Source: Stutzerimonas sp. S1 (GTDB taxonomy: Bacteria; Pseudomonadota; Gammaproteobacteria; Pseudomonadales; Pseudomonadaceae). From it: 64,000 bases of DNA. The stretch is from NCBI RefSeq assembly GCF_025966695.1, contig NZ_JAOEIY010000002.1:248001-312000 (forward strand), read 5' to 3'. Below are positions 10,958 through 19,614 of this stretch, one piece after another (within the stretch, counting starts at the first letter, position 1; the number at the start of each line of letters is the position of its first letter). Position numbers and translations under genes: made by a program. Below the pieces are notes generated by a model. The model saw only the letters and a list, made by a program, of their open reading frames with translations. It searched no databases and was not told where the DNA came from.

Positions 10958-11402
10958 TCGAGAGCCCTCCTATCATCCACTGCCATGTATGAAGCGCCGG
11001 CGTTGCTGGTTTGGGGATGACCTGCATCAGCTTTACGACTGTTCGCAGAGCCGGCGTTCCCAGCGATTCGATGAAGTATCGGGCCGTGTTCGCCCAGGGC
11101 AGGGGCGTGACTTGGGACCAGGCCACCACCTTAAATGCCAAGCAGGGAATCGAGCTGACAACCGCGGTTGAGTGGATCAGGCAGAACCTAGGTGCCCGTT
11201 CGAGTTGATCGCACCGTATTGTCGTGTCGCCGCAAGGGGCGCCGGCTGAGTGGAATCGCGGGCACCGGCTTCCGGAGTCCATGCTGAACAGGGAGGAGGG
11301 TCTACGCTTGCCGGGTGGGGTGTCACGGCAGTCAAGAGGCGGCCGGCTGCGCTGAGAGCGCTTGCTTGGCGTGCTTCTGCGACCACTTTTCGGAGAGCCA
11401 CG
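10958..11402. other. Intergenic region between arcD and the PhnB-like gene
   Basis: A 445-base gap. The arcD-proximal part should hold the arc promoter (see the ANR-like site). A 65-codon reading frame on the plus strand at 11011-11208 is not recognisable and has no clear ribosome-binding site; its late part (residues after about 20) reads like protein but could be a remnant. No IS end or structured RNA is evident. Confidence 0.6.
11017..11030 (-). promoter_or_regulatory. Candidate ANR/FNR box upstream of arcDABC
   Basis: The sequence ATGACCTGCATCAG matches the TTGAC-N4-ATCAG form of the ANR site (as I recall for P. aeruginosa arc) at 9 of 10 fixed positions, and the palindromic FNR consensus at 7 of 10. 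It lies 60-73 bases upstream of the arcD start, a suitable position for oxygen-limitation control. No convincing -10 was fixed. Confidence 0.45.
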
Positions 11403-11882
11403 ATGAACAGCAAGAACACCATCTGCCTGTGGTACGACGGTACTGCGCTCGACGCCGCTGCGTTCTATGCCAGAACGTTTCCTGACAGTACCGTGGACGC
11501 CGTCCATCACGCGCCCGGCGACTACCCAGCCGGCAAGCAGGGGGATGTCCTGACGGTCGAATTCACCGTGATGGGAATTCCTTGCCTTGGGTTGAACGGA
11601 GGCCCCGCGTTCAAGCACAACGAGGCGTTCTCGTTCCAGGTGGCCACCGACGATCAGGCTGAAACGGACCGCTTGTGGAATGCCATTGTCGGCAATGGCG
11701 GTCAGGAGAGCGCCTGTGGCTGGTGCAAGGACCGGTGGGGCATCTCCTGGCAGATCACACCGCGGATCCTGACGCGCGCCGTTACCAGCCCGGATCGAGC
11801 GACGGCCAAGCGCGCCTTCGACGCCATGATGCATATGACGAAGATCGACATTGCAGCGATCGAAGTGGCTGTGGGGCGATAA
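11403..11882 (+). CDS. PhnB-like VOC-superfamily protein
   Basis: A 159-residue protein of the PhnB / '3-demethylubiquinone methyltransferase' branch of the vicinal oxygen chelate superfamily. Typical motifs are LWYDGTALDAAAFY near the N-terminus, a LGLNGGP.FKHNEAFSFQV segment at the middle and GWCKDRWGISWQITP near 110-125. Function in this branch is rarely proven; the old methyltransferase name should not be trusted. The start is the ATG preceded by GGAGAG; longer in-frame readings to 11250 have no family similarity. It stands alone, 70 bases from the convergent AraC-type gene. Confidence 0.85.
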   Translation: MNSKNTICLWYDGTALDAAAFYARTFPDSTVDAVHHAPGDYPAGKQGDVLTVEFTVMGIPCLGLNGGPAFKHNEAFSFQVATDDQAETDRLWNAIVGNGGQESACGWCKDRWGISWQITPRILTRAVTSPDRATAKRAFDAMMHMTKIDIAAIEVAVGR

Positions 11883-11951
11883 CCTTCGCCGCTCCAACAC
11901 GTTCATGCACCAGCGCCTGCCCGTCCTAACGCTCGGGCCGGTGCGCTGAAT

Positions 11952-12986
11952 TCAGCTGCGCAGCAGGGCAAGCACTGCGCTAGGCGGATGGCCAGTCCAG
12001 CGCTTGAACGAGCGGCGGAAGTTGGTGGCGTCGTGGAAGCGAAGGTGATTGGCGACCTCTTCGTTGCTGTAGCCCTTGAGTTGGTACAGATAGAGCGCGA
12101 CCAGCAGCCGGATCTGGTCGTGTTGCTCCTGATAGCTGGTGCCGTGTTTATGCAGCTTGCGTTTGAATGTCGCTGGGCTCATGGCCAGCGCTTCGGCGGC
12201 GTGTTCCAGGTTGGGTGCCACGCGGACATGGCGCAGCAGCCAGCGTTGCAGGGTGTCCAGCAGGCTGGAGCGGGCGCCGAGTGCCTGCAATTGCTGGCGC
12301 GCTTGCTGGTACGCGACCTGAGCTGTGCTCTGGATCGTTTGCGGCCAGGGGTTGGTCAGGTACTCGCGTGGCAGGCGCAGAAGGTCATAAGGTCGGTTGA
12401 ACAGCAGATCCTCGCCCAGGTGAACCCAGTACTGTTCGATATGACGAGGCAGCGCCTGGCGGAAATGGAACTGCCAGGGCAGGTGTTCACCACTCAGCCG
12501 CCTGCTCATGGCCACGACCGCCGTCATGCTCGCTTCGAGCATGAAGCCTCGCTGTAATCCAAGCCCGCAGCTGTCCAGCCAGTACAGGTAAGCATGTTGC
12601 TCATCCAGCAGCAGGCGGGGGCTCATCAGCGGAGACAGCAGCGCGCGCATTTCGCCCAACAGCTCCAGCGCTTGCTGCAGGTTGTTGGCCAGGCCCAGCG
12701 CCTGACTGGCTGCGCCGTGATGGCCGGGCAGCAAACGCTGGCCGAAGAGGAAACTGGAGTCGTCCGCAGCCAGCAGGCGCCGCGCATTGTCGATCAGGAT
12801 GAGGAACTGGGTCGGACTGATCTGTGTCTCGGCCTGTGGCACATCTTCCAGAAACAGACCCGTGCCGCGCAGCAGGCGATGGCTGTCGATGCCGCGCGAC
12901 AGGCACAGCTCGATCAGGCTGGCGGGCTGTTGGTGTGCGGCAATGCAACGGGTGTCGCATTCGTACCAGGGACAGGTCAGGGTCAT
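11952..12986 (-). CDS. AraC-family transcriptional regulator (OruR/ArgR-like architecture)
   Basis: A 344-residue regulator with an N-terminal 'Arabinose_bd'-type domain (about 20-210) and a C-terminal double helix-turn-helix (about 245-340). The second recognition motif is the segment GYSNEEVANHLRFHDATNFRRSFKRWTG. This two-domain layout is shared with several Pseudomonas AraC-type regulators such as OruR-like proteins. It follows the GGDEF gene by 6 bases on the same strand, so the two are probably one operon. Its target is unknown; neighbours on either side are the arc operon and the phosphate cluster. Confidence 0.85.
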   Translation of the reverse strand: MTLTCPWYECDTRCIAAHQQPASLIELCLSRGIDSHRLLRGTGLFLEDVPQAETQISPTQFLILIDNARRLLAADDSSFLFGQRLLPGHHGAASQALGLANNLQQALELLGEMRALLSPLMSPRLLLDEQHAYLYWLDSCGLGLQRGFMLEASMTAVVAMSRRLSGEHLPWQFHFRQALPRHIEQYWVHLGEDLLFNRPYDLLRLPREYLTNPWPQTIQSTAQVAYQQARQQLQALGARSSLLDTLQRWLLRHVRVAPNLEHAAEALAMSPATFKRKLHKHGTSYQEQHDQIRLLVALYLYQLKGYSNEEVANHLRFHDATNFRRSFKRWTGHPPSAVLALLRS

Positions 12987-12992
12987 GGTGGC

Positions 12993-13907
12993 TCAGGCTC
13001 GTAGCGCCAGCGGCCGCTTGGCCTTGGCCAACGCCAGGTTGAGGCGGCGCAGCAGCGTTTCGGGACTTTCCTGCATGGCCATTACCGTAGCCACGCTGGC
13101 GCTGAGCTGGATGCGCTCGCCGTGTTGGCGCGACTTGTGTGCGAGGTGCGCAATCGCCGCAGCAAATTCGGTGGCCATGCGCGATGCCAGCGTTTCTCCA
13201 GTGTTAGGTAGCAGGGCGACGAAGCGGTCGCCGGCCAGACGGCAGAGCAGATCCTGGTGGCGCAGGTTGAGCAGCAGTTGCTGGGTCACTGCCAGCAGTA
13301 CCCGATCACCCTCGGCATGGCCGTAGCGTTGATTGATACCGTCGAAATCATCGATATCGACGATCACCAGCGACAGCGGTTGTTGCTCGTTCGTGCTGTG
13401 CGCCAGGCTCAAGTCCAGCTGACGGCGTAGATAATCCGCGCCACCTAGCGGGGTGAGCTTGTCGAACAAGCGATGTTCACGAAACAGACGCTCGCGTTTT
13501 TCCATTTGCGCGCTGATCGCCAGCTGCTCGTGATGCCAGTGGTACAGGCCATAGGTGAGCAGCAGCAGGCCCAGCGGCATCGGTGCCGATTCCAGCCAGT
13601 TGTCCCAGCCGAGGGTGTCCGGCAAACGGATGAACTCGTCAAGCAGGTCCATCCACCAGGAGAAGAACACGCAGCCCAGGCCGATGGCCAGCAGGTTGGT
13701 CACTCGGCCAGCCGGCCGACTCTTGAGCACCAGCCCCAGCCAGGCAAGGGCGAGCAGGGCGGAACCGCCTTCGCCGATCAGATCCAGCCAGACCCATTCG
13801 CTCAGTGACTTCAACTCGCCGGCTGCCAGATGCAGGAGCAGACCGAGGTTCGCCGCCACCAGCAGGGCGGCGAGTTTGAGGCGATGTTGGTGCAGCAGGC
13901 TGGGCAT
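12993..13907 (-). CDS. Membrane-anchored GGDEF-domain protein with degenerate signature
   Basis: Started at the ATG of MPSLLHQHRLKL (AAGGA site upstream), the product is 304 residues. The first ~125 residues hold about four hydrophobic segments; a charged helix (about 130-150) leads into a GGDEF domain at about 150-300. The domain has the metal-binding IDDFDGINQRYGH...GD region, but the signature loop reads AGDRF (225-229) in place of GGDEF, and the usual LTGLPNR start reads LTPLGGADYL. The family makes cyclic di-GMP; the R in the signature makes catalysis doubtful, so it may be a sensor or binding protein. It is co-directional with, and just upstream of, the AraC-type gene. Confidence 0.85.
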   Translation of the reverse strand: MPSLLHQHRLKLAALLVAANLGLLLHLAAGELKSLSEWVWLDLIGEGGSALLALAWLGLVLKSRPAGRVTNLLAIGLGCVFFSWWMDLLDEFIRLPDTLGWDNWLESAPMPLGLLLLTYGLYHWHHEQLAISAQMEKRERLFREHRLFDKLTPLGGADYLRRQLDLSLAHSTNEQQPLSLVIVDIDDFDGINQRYGHAEGDRVLLAVTQQLLLNLRHQDLLCRLAGDRFVALLPNTGETLASRMATEFAAAIAHLAHKSRQHGERIQLSASVATVMAMQESPETLLRRLNLALAKAKRPLALRA

Positions 13908-14245
13908 GGAGACGAGTCCTTCAACGGTGAATCTGTCCAGCTGAACAGAGCCGTGTGACGGCCAGGTTGCAGCGCGGGAGGTCAAATTGGCTCAGGGCAG
14001 CGTGCGGTTTTTTTCGATGACTGGCCGCAGACCATCGTCACTGCTGGGCTGTGGATCGTGGCGCTGCCGGTGCAGTGGCGTGATCGCAGGTCATTTCAGC
14101 CCATTGAGTACCGTCGCAGCCCTCTAAAAGACGCTTTGCCGCGGCGCTGCCGGAGAGCTGTCACGCAAGCGTCATGCCCTCTGCCTAGCGTGCCTCCCCA
14201 CTCGCCGGGCCATTGCCTGGCCTTGTCGACACTGGGGAGATTCCG
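13908..14245. other. Divergent regulatory region between the GGDEF gene and the TonB-dependent receptor
   Basis: A 338-base region between two divergent genes. Besides the PhoB-box-like sequence at 14158-14175, no gene, repeat or structured RNA was recognised. Confidence 0.6.
14158..14175 (+). promoter_or_regulatory. Candidate PhoB box upstream of the receptor gene
   Basis: CTGTCACGCAAGCGTCAT: two seven-base direct half-sites (CTGTCAC and GCGTCAT, consensus CTGTCAT) separated by four bases, the layout of a Pho box. It ends 70 bases before the receptor start. A weak -10 (TAGCGT) follows at 10 bases. A second, weaker copy occurs before the exbB gene, which raises the likelihood of phosphate-starvation control. 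Confidence 0.6.
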
Positions 14246-16765
14246 ATGATGTTGAAACACCGCGCACCGGCCCGTCGCGCCGGCCATGCCCTCACCGCGC
14301 TGGCGCTGGCGGTTGCCGCCACGACAGCCCTGGCGGTCGAACCAAACTCCGAGAGTGGCACCGAGCATGTCAATGTGGTGGGCCAGGCGGTCAGCATGGA
14401 CAAGGCCATCCGGGAGCAGCGCCGGTCCGACAGCGTGAAAAGCGTGGTCAGCGCCGATGGTGTGGCCCAGCTGCCCGATGAGAACGTCGCCGAGGCCGCG
14501 CAGCGCCTGCCCGGGGTCAGCGTCGAGCGCGATCAGGGCGAGGGACGCTTCGTCAGCGTTCGCGGGCTGGGCCCTGATCTCAACAGTGTGACCATCAACG
14601 GCACGCTGATCCCTTCGCCGAACAGCGGTACCCGCGCGGTGGCGCTGGACGTACTGCCGTCCGAACTGGTGCAGTCGCTGTCGGTGGTCAAGACCCTGAC
14701 GCCGGACATGGATGCCAATTCGCTGGGCGGCACCATCGAGGTGGAAAGCCTGTCGGCGTTCGATCACAAGGGCCTGTTCTACACCGGTAGTGTCGAGGCC
14801 AGTCACGACGAAAACACCGGCGAGAACAGCCCGAAACTCTCCGGGGCGGTGAGCAACCGCTTCAGCCTCGGTAGCGGTACCGACAATTTCGGTGTGGCCG
14901 CTGCCATTAGCTGGGGCGAGCGTGATTTCGGCTCGGACAACGTCGAAACCGGTGGTGCCTGGGACTTCGAGAACGGTGCCAGGCTCGCCGAATTCGAGCA
15001 GCGCGACTACGAGATCACCCGTGAGCGCAGCGGTCTGGGCCTGAACTTCGACTACCAGGCGGATGATCTCAACAGCTACTACCTGCGCACGCTGTACAGC
15101 CGCTACAAGGACAGCGAGACGCGCAATGCCGCCGGTGTCGAGTTCGCCGATGCGCAGGCGGCCGGGGAGCTGGGCGACAGCGAAGGCTGGCGCGAGCTGA
15201 AGGACCGCGAGGAAACCCAGGAAATCCAGTCCTATGTGCTGGGTAGCGAGCATCTGCGTGGCCCGTGGACGATCAACGTGCAGGCTGGCTGGAGCGAGTC
15301 CAGCGAAGACACACCCGGGCACATTGCCGGGGCCGCGTTCGAAGGCAACGACGACTTCGCCGACAGCGGTTTCAGCAGCACCAGCAAGCCTCGCCTGAAT
15401 ATCGACAGCGCCTTCTATGACCCGGCCAATTTCAGTTTGGACAAGGTCGAGTGGGAAGAGCAGAACACCAGCGATACCGAGAAGAACCTCAAGCTTGACC
15501 TGGCGCGTGACTATGAGCTGGCCGGCCACGCGGCGCAGTTCAAGTTCGGCGGCAAGCTCAGCCGCCGCGACAAGGACAATGACACCAATGCCTGGGCCTA
15601 CGAGGACTTCGACAGTTTCGGCATCAGCGACGACCAGTTGCTGCTCGGCAACTTCACCAAGGGGTCGGTGGATTACGGCCTCGATCGTTTCGGTCCGGGG
15701 ATCAGTGCAGGCGCGGTTGAGGCGCTGCTCGGCCGCCTCGACCGTAGCGCGTTCTACGACGAAGAACAGTCACGGGTGAATGACTTCGACATGCGCGAGG
15801 ACATCAATGCCGCCTACCTCATGCACACGCTGGATGTGGAGGACTGGCGCTTCATCGTCGGCGTGCGCTACGAAGGCGCGGAGTTCGAAGCCAAGGGTAC
15901 CGGCCTCGAGGACGGCAATTTTGTCGCCAATCAGGTCAGCAACGATTACGACCACTGGCTGCCGGGGGTGCATGTACGTTACCAGCTGGACCGGCAGACG
16001 CAGTTGCGCGCTGCCTGGACCAACAGTGTGGTGCGGCCGACGTTCGACCAGCTGGCGCCGGGCTTTGTCATTGACGGCGATGAAGCCGAGTTCGGCAATC
16101 CGAGTCTGGATCCGCTGGAGTCGAGCAACCTCGATCTGGGGATCGAGCATTACCTGAACAAGGACGGCGTGGTCTCGGCTTTCGTGTTCTACAAGGACAT
16201 CGAGAATTTCGTTTACAACACCGACCTGGCCGGCAGCGGGCGCTGGGCTGCGTTCGACGAGGCCAACACCTACGCCAACGGCGAAAGTGCCGAGCTGTAT
16301 GGCCTGGAGCTGGCCTGGCAGCAGAAGTTCAGCGGCTTGCCGGCACCCTGGAACGGCGTTCTGGTAGGCGCCAACGCCACCTTCAGCCGTTCCGATGCGA
16401 GTATCGGCGCGCGGGGCCAGCGCCGGGACATCGATCTGCCATTCCAATCCGACAGCGTCGGCAACCTGATGCTCGGCTGGGAGAACGACAAGCTCAGCCT
16501 GCGCCTGTCGGCCAACTACAAGTCCGACTACCTCTACGAGGTCGCGGCGGTGGATGACGAGGACCACGACCTGCATGTCGACGACCAGACCTTCGTCGAC
16601 TTCACCGCCCGCTATTTCCTGACCAAGGACCTGCAGCTGACGTTCGAGGCGCAAAACCTCACCGACGAGTCCTACTACGTCTACACCGGCCGCAGCGCCT
16701 ACAACGCCCAGTACGAGGAATACGGCCCGACTTACAAGCTCGGCCTGACCTTTACCCACTTCTGA
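14246..16765 (+). CDS. TonB-dependent outer-membrane receptor, phytate/phosphate-ester cluster
   Basis: An 839-residue outer-membrane receptor. A signal peptide (about 1-32, ending ALALA-type with TTALA) precedes a TonB-box-like EHVNVVGQA, a plug domain (about 55-165, with LPGVSVERDQGEGRFVSVRGLGPDLNSVTING type motifs) and a 22-strand barrel ending in the aromatic TYKLGLTFTHF. It resembles the receptors of the CirA/TBDR class with the 'PDENVAEAAQRLPGV' plug. The start is the first of two adjacent ATGs, 5 bases after GGGGAGA. It is followed by a phytase gene, so the substrate is inferred to be phytate or a lower inositol phosphate; this is not shown by the sequence itself. Confidence 0.92.
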   Translation: MMLKHRAPARRAGHALTALALAVAATTALAVEPNSESGTEHVNVVGQAVSMDKAIREQRRSDSVKSVVSADGVAQLPDENVAEAAQRLPGVSVERDQGEGRFVSVRGLGPDLNSVTINGTLIPSPNSGTRAVALDVLPSELVQSLSVVKTLTPDMDANSLGGTIEVESLSAFDHKGLFYTGSVEASHDENTGENSPKLSGAVSNRFSLGSGTDNFGVAAAISWGERDFGSDNVETGGAWDFENGARLAEFEQRDYEITRERSGLGLNFDYQADDLNSYYLRTLYSRYKDSETRNAAGVEFADAQAAGELGDSEGWRELKDREETQEIQSYVLGSEHLRGPWTINVQAGWSESSEDTPGHIAGAAFEGNDDFADSGFSSTSKPRLNIDSAFYDPANFSLDKVEWEEQNTSDTEKNLKLDLARDYELAGHAAQFKFGGKLSRRDKDNDTNAWAYEDFDSFGISDDQLLLGNFTKGSVDYGLDRFGPGISAGAVEALLGRLDRSAFYDEEQSRVNDFDMREDINAAYLMHTLDVEDWRFIVGVRYEGAEFEAKGTGLEDGNFVANQVSNDYDHWLPGVHVRYQLDRQTQLRAAWTNSVVRPTFDQLAPGFVIDGDEAEFGNPSLDPLESSNLDLGIEHYLNKDGVVSAFVFYKDIENFVYNTDLAGSGRWAAFDEANTYANGESAELYGLELAWQQKFSGLPAPWNGVLVGANATFSRSDASIGARGQRRDIDLPFQSDSVGNLMLGWENDKLSLRLSANYKSDYLYEVAAVDDEDHDLHVDDQTFVDFTARYFLTKDLQLTFEAQNLTDESYYVYTGRSAYNAQYEEYGPTYKLGLTFTHF

Positions 16766-16774
16766 TCTTGGCTG

Positions 16775-16791
16775 CGCGCCCGCTGGGCGCG
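16775..16791 (+). other. Short intercistronic hairpin between receptor and phytase genes
   Basis: CGCGCCC-GCT-GGGCGCG, a GC-only 7-bp stem without a T-run, 10 bases after the receptor stop. It may lower or stabilise expression between the two genes; full termination is unlikely. Confidence 0.35.
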
Positions 16792-16829
16792 GCTGGTGTC
16801 TGCGTGTCTACAAGAAGGATCTGTTTTGC

Positions 16830-18776
16830 ATGAATTTGTCGTTGAGTCGTTCTCTCGCGCTTGCCGGGCTGGCTATTGCACTTGGCGCCTGCGATGCGCT
16901 GCCGCCGGCCGGCGCTAGCGCCCAGCCGGGTTTGAGTTTGAGCCCCTGGGGGCAGGCGGCTGGGGTCGAGGCTGAAGAGGTACGCTTTGTTCCGGCGGAG
17001 CTGACCGCTGCTGCTGATCTGCGTCTGGCTGCCAGCGAACGCAGAGGCCTGCTGCTGCTGGATGGTCAGGGGGGCGAACTGGCACGGCTGACCGGCTCGT
17101 TCAGCGGCCTGGACAGCCGTGTGCTCGGTGAACAGCTATTGGTAGCCAGCCTCGACAGCACCGCTCAGCAAGTGGCGCTGGTGCTGCTGGATGTGCAGAG
17201 CCGCCGCTGGCAACGCGCCCTGAAACTGCCGCCGCGTGATTTCGCCCTGTCCGGGCTGTGCCTGTACCGCGACGAGGCGAGCAATCTGCATCTGTTCCTG
17301 CTGGGGGAGGAGGGACAGGGTGAGCAGTGGCTGGTTGCCGGCGCGAATGAGCTGTTGCCTGCGGCTCAGCGTCTGCGCGGTGTGCCGACGCCACCGGGTG
17401 CCGAGTACTGCCACGCCGACGATGCGACCAACCGCCTGTTCATTAATGAGGAAGGCGTGGGGCTATGGGTGCTCGCAGCCCAGCCTGAAGCGGACGTCGG
17501 GCGTCAGGTAGTGGATATGCGTGTGCCGTTCGGTGGCCTCAAGGGCAGCCCCGGAGCGTTGGTCAGCGTGCCCGGCGGGTTACTGGCGCTGGACGGCGAG
17601 GAACCGGCACTGCACCTCTACCAATGGCGAACGCAAGGCTGGCAGAGCGTCGCACGCCTGCCGCTGGATGGGCTGAGTGAGCCGGAGCGGCTGGATGCAC
17701 GCGTCACGACCGACGGGCTGGACCTGCTGATTCAGGACGATGACCAGGGGCGTGCCTATCAAGGTCGGCTGAGCTGGAAACCCGAGGCTCCGCTGCTCGC
17801 GCCCCCGCTGCCGTACGTCGTGCCACTGCGGCAGACCGAGCCGGTTGGCCGGCATGGCGACGCCGCCGACGATCCGGCGATCTGGGTGCATCCCACGCAA
17901 CCTGAGTTGTCGCGGGTACTGGGTACCAACAAGAAGCAGGGGCTGCTGGCCTATGACCTGGAGGGTCGGTTGCTGCAGGAGCTGCCGGTTGGCCGGCTGA
18001 ATAACGTCGACGTGCGCAGCGGCTTCACTCTGGGCGGGCAGCAGGTGGACCTGGCGGTGGCGAGCAATCGCGATCACAACAGCATCAGCCTGTTCGCCAT
18101 CGACCGGCTCAGTGGCGAGTTGCGCGAAGCCGGTGAGATCCGCACGCCGCTCGGGGATATCTACGGCATCTGTCTGTTTCAGCCGCACAGCGATGAGCTC
18201 TATGCCTTCGCCAATGCCAAAGACGGCACTTTTCTGCAGTACCGCCTGAGCAGCGACGCGACCGGTCAGGTGCATGGCGAACAGGTCCGGCGCTTCCAGG
18301 TCGCCAGTCAGCCTGAAGGCTGTGTGGCCGATGACCGCCAGCAGCGCCTGTTCATTGGTGAGGAAGACGTCGGTGTCTGGACGCTGGATGCCCGTGCGCA
18401 TGCACCGGCCAAGCTGAGCAGCGTGCTCAAGGTGGGTGATGTGCTGCGGGCCGACGTCGAGGGACTAGGGCTGTATCACGGTGCGCAAGGCAGTTATCTG
18501 GTGGTTTCCAGTCAGGGCAACGACAGCTATGTGCTGCTGGATGCGGCTCCGCCGTTTGCAGTGCGCGGTGCGTTGCGTATCGGTCTGAACGGCGCGCTGG
18601 GTATCGATGGGGCGTCCGAGACAGACGGCCTGGAAGTCAGCTCGGCCAACCTCGGTGGCCCCTGGAGTCAGGGACTGCTGGTAGTGCAGGACGGGCGCAA
18701 GCGGCTACCCGAGGCGACCCAGAACTTCAAACTGGTGCCCTGGACGGCGGTGGCGCAAGCCCTGGAGCTGGACTGA
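16830..18776 (+). CDS. Two-domain beta-propeller phytase lipoprotein
   Basis: Releases phosphate from phytate (family: Ca-dependent beta-propeller phytase). The 648-residue protein starts with a lipoprotein signal (…AIALGAC, C21 as lipidated residue). The C-terminal half (about 335-645) has the canonical DDPAIWVHP at 347-355 followed by GTNKKQGLLAYDLEG and NNVDVR. The N-terminal half is a divergent repeat: CHADDATNRLFINEEGVG matches CVADDRQQRLFIGEEDVG in the second half, but it has no DPAIWVHP motif, so it is probably non-catalytic. It follows the receptor by 64 bases. Such dual-domain phytases with an incomplete first domain are known. Confidence 0.93.
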   Translation: MNLSLSRSLALAGLAIALGACDALPPAGASAQPGLSLSPWGQAAGVEAEEVRFVPAELTAAADLRLAASERRGLLLLDGQGGELARLTGSFSGLDSRVLGEQLLVASLDSTAQQVALVLLDVQSRRWQRALKLPPRDFALSGLCLYRDEASNLHLFLLGEEGQGEQWLVAGANELLPAAQRLRGVPTPPGAEYCHADDATNRLFINEEGVGLWVLAAQPEADVGRQVVDMRVPFGGLKGSPGALVSVPGGLLALDGEEPALHLYQWRTQGWQSVARLPLDGLSEPERLDARVTTDGLDLLIQDDDQGRAYQGRLSWKPEAPLLAPPLPYVVPLRQTEPVGRHGDAADDPAIWVHPTQPELSRVLGTNKKQGLLAYDLEGRLLQELPVGRLNNVDVRSGFTLGGQQVDLAVASNRDHNSISLFAIDRLSGELREAGEIRTPLGDIYGICLFQPHSDELYAFANAKDGTFLQYRLSSDATGQVHGEQVRRFQVASQPEGCVADDRQQRLFIGEEDVGVWTLDARAHAPAKLSSVLKVGDVLRADVEGLGLYHGAQGSYLVVSSQGNDSYVLLDAAPPFAVRGALRIGLNGALGIDGASETDGLEVSSANLGGPWSQGLLVVQDGRKRLPEATQNFKLVPWTAVAQALELD

Positions 18777-18781
18777 CGCGG

Positions 18782-18799
18782 CTGTCATCGGCCGGTAAC
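18782..18799 (+). promoter_or_regulatory. Second PhoB-box-like sequence, upstream of exbB
   Basis: CTGTCATCGGCCGGTAAC: a perfect first half-site, four-base spacer, and a poor second half-site (4 of 7). It lies about 100 bases before the exbB start, just after the phytase stop. An internal promoter for the energiser genes would fit. Confidence 0.4.
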
Positions 18800-18896
18800 C
18801 CGCACGTAATCGAATAACACGGCAACTCTCCCGCGCTGGCGGGCAGAGCAGCGGGCGGCGACGGCCGGCCCGCGTTCATCAAGAGGAATCAAAACC

Positions 18897-19604
18897 ATGC
18901 ACGCGACACTCGAGCACATGACCATCTGGGGGCTGATCGGAGATGCCTCGCTGCTGGTCAAGGGCGTGATGCTGACCCTGTTGCTGGCTTCGCTGGCCAG
19001 CTGGTATCTGATCGTCCAGCGCGGTCTATTGCTGGCGCGCAACGATCGCCTGCTCAGGCAGTTCCAGTTGCGCTTTCGCAACAGCAACGACCTGGCGCAG
19101 CTCTATCGCGAGAACAGCGGCGATACCGATGAAGACGCCAGCCTGGAGCGGATTTTCCGCGAAGGTTATGGCGAGTTCAGCCACCTCAAGCGTGAGCCCG
19201 GCATCGGCGCCGATGCGGTCATCGATGGTGTCGAAAGGCGTTTGCTGGTGAGCATCAGTGAAGAGCAGGAGCGCCTGGAGAAGGGCTTGGCCTTTCTTGC
19301 CACCGTGGGTTCGGTGAGTCCCTATATCGGCTTGTTCGGCACGGTATGGGGGATCATGAATTCCTTCATCGGCCTGTCGCAGGTACAGCAGGCCACGCTC
19401 AGTACCGTAGCACCGGGCATCGCCGAAGCGCTGATCGCGACTGCTATCGGGCTGTTCGCGGCGATTCCCGCGGTCGTGGCCTACAACCGCTTCGCCGCCC
19501 GCGTCGAGACGCTCAGCACGCGCTTCTATGCCTTCGGCAACGAGCTGCAGGGCCGGCTGCATCGCAAGCTGCAGGCCGCCAGTTGCCTGTCGCAAGCCGC
19601 CTGA
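18897..19604 (+). CDS. TolQ/ExbB-family proton channel subunit
   Basis: Inner-membrane subunit of a proton-driven motor. The 235-residue protein has three transmembrane segments (about 17-37, 137-160 and 173-195) and the MotA/TolQ/ExbB signature VGSVSPYIGLFGTVWGIMNSF...VAPGIAEALIATAIGLFAAIPAVVAYN. The N-terminal part (IWGLIGDASLLVKGVMLTLLLASLASWYLIVQR) is closer to TolQ than to classical ExbB. There is no tolA/tolB/pal here; a TonB gene follows, so it is a TonB-energising motor in context. It is followed 10 bases later by the ExbD/TolR gene. Confidence 0.93.
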   Translation: MHATLEHMTIWGLIGDASLLVKGVMLTLLLASLASWYLIVQRGLLLARNDRLLRQFQLRFRNSNDLAQLYRENSGDTDEDASLERIFREGYGEFSHLKREPGIGADAVIDGVERRLLVSISEEQERLEKGLAFLATVGSVSPYIGLFGTVWGIMNSFIGLSQVQQATLSTVAPGIAEALIATAIGLFAAIPAVVAYNRFAARVETLSTRFYAFGNELQGRLHRKLQAASCLSQAA

Positions 19605-19614
19605 GGGTCAGCCG

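Noticed and set aside
11169..11181. TTGAGTGGATCAG as an ANR site
   Set aside because: Half-site spacing is 3 instead of 4 bases.
9804..11906. Long minus-strand frame across arcD, the gap and the PhnB-like gene
   Set aside because: Composition and overlap with recognised genes on both strands show it is a chance frame.
14096..15529. Long minus-strand frame opposite the receptor gene
   Set aside because: Shadow of the receptor reading frame.
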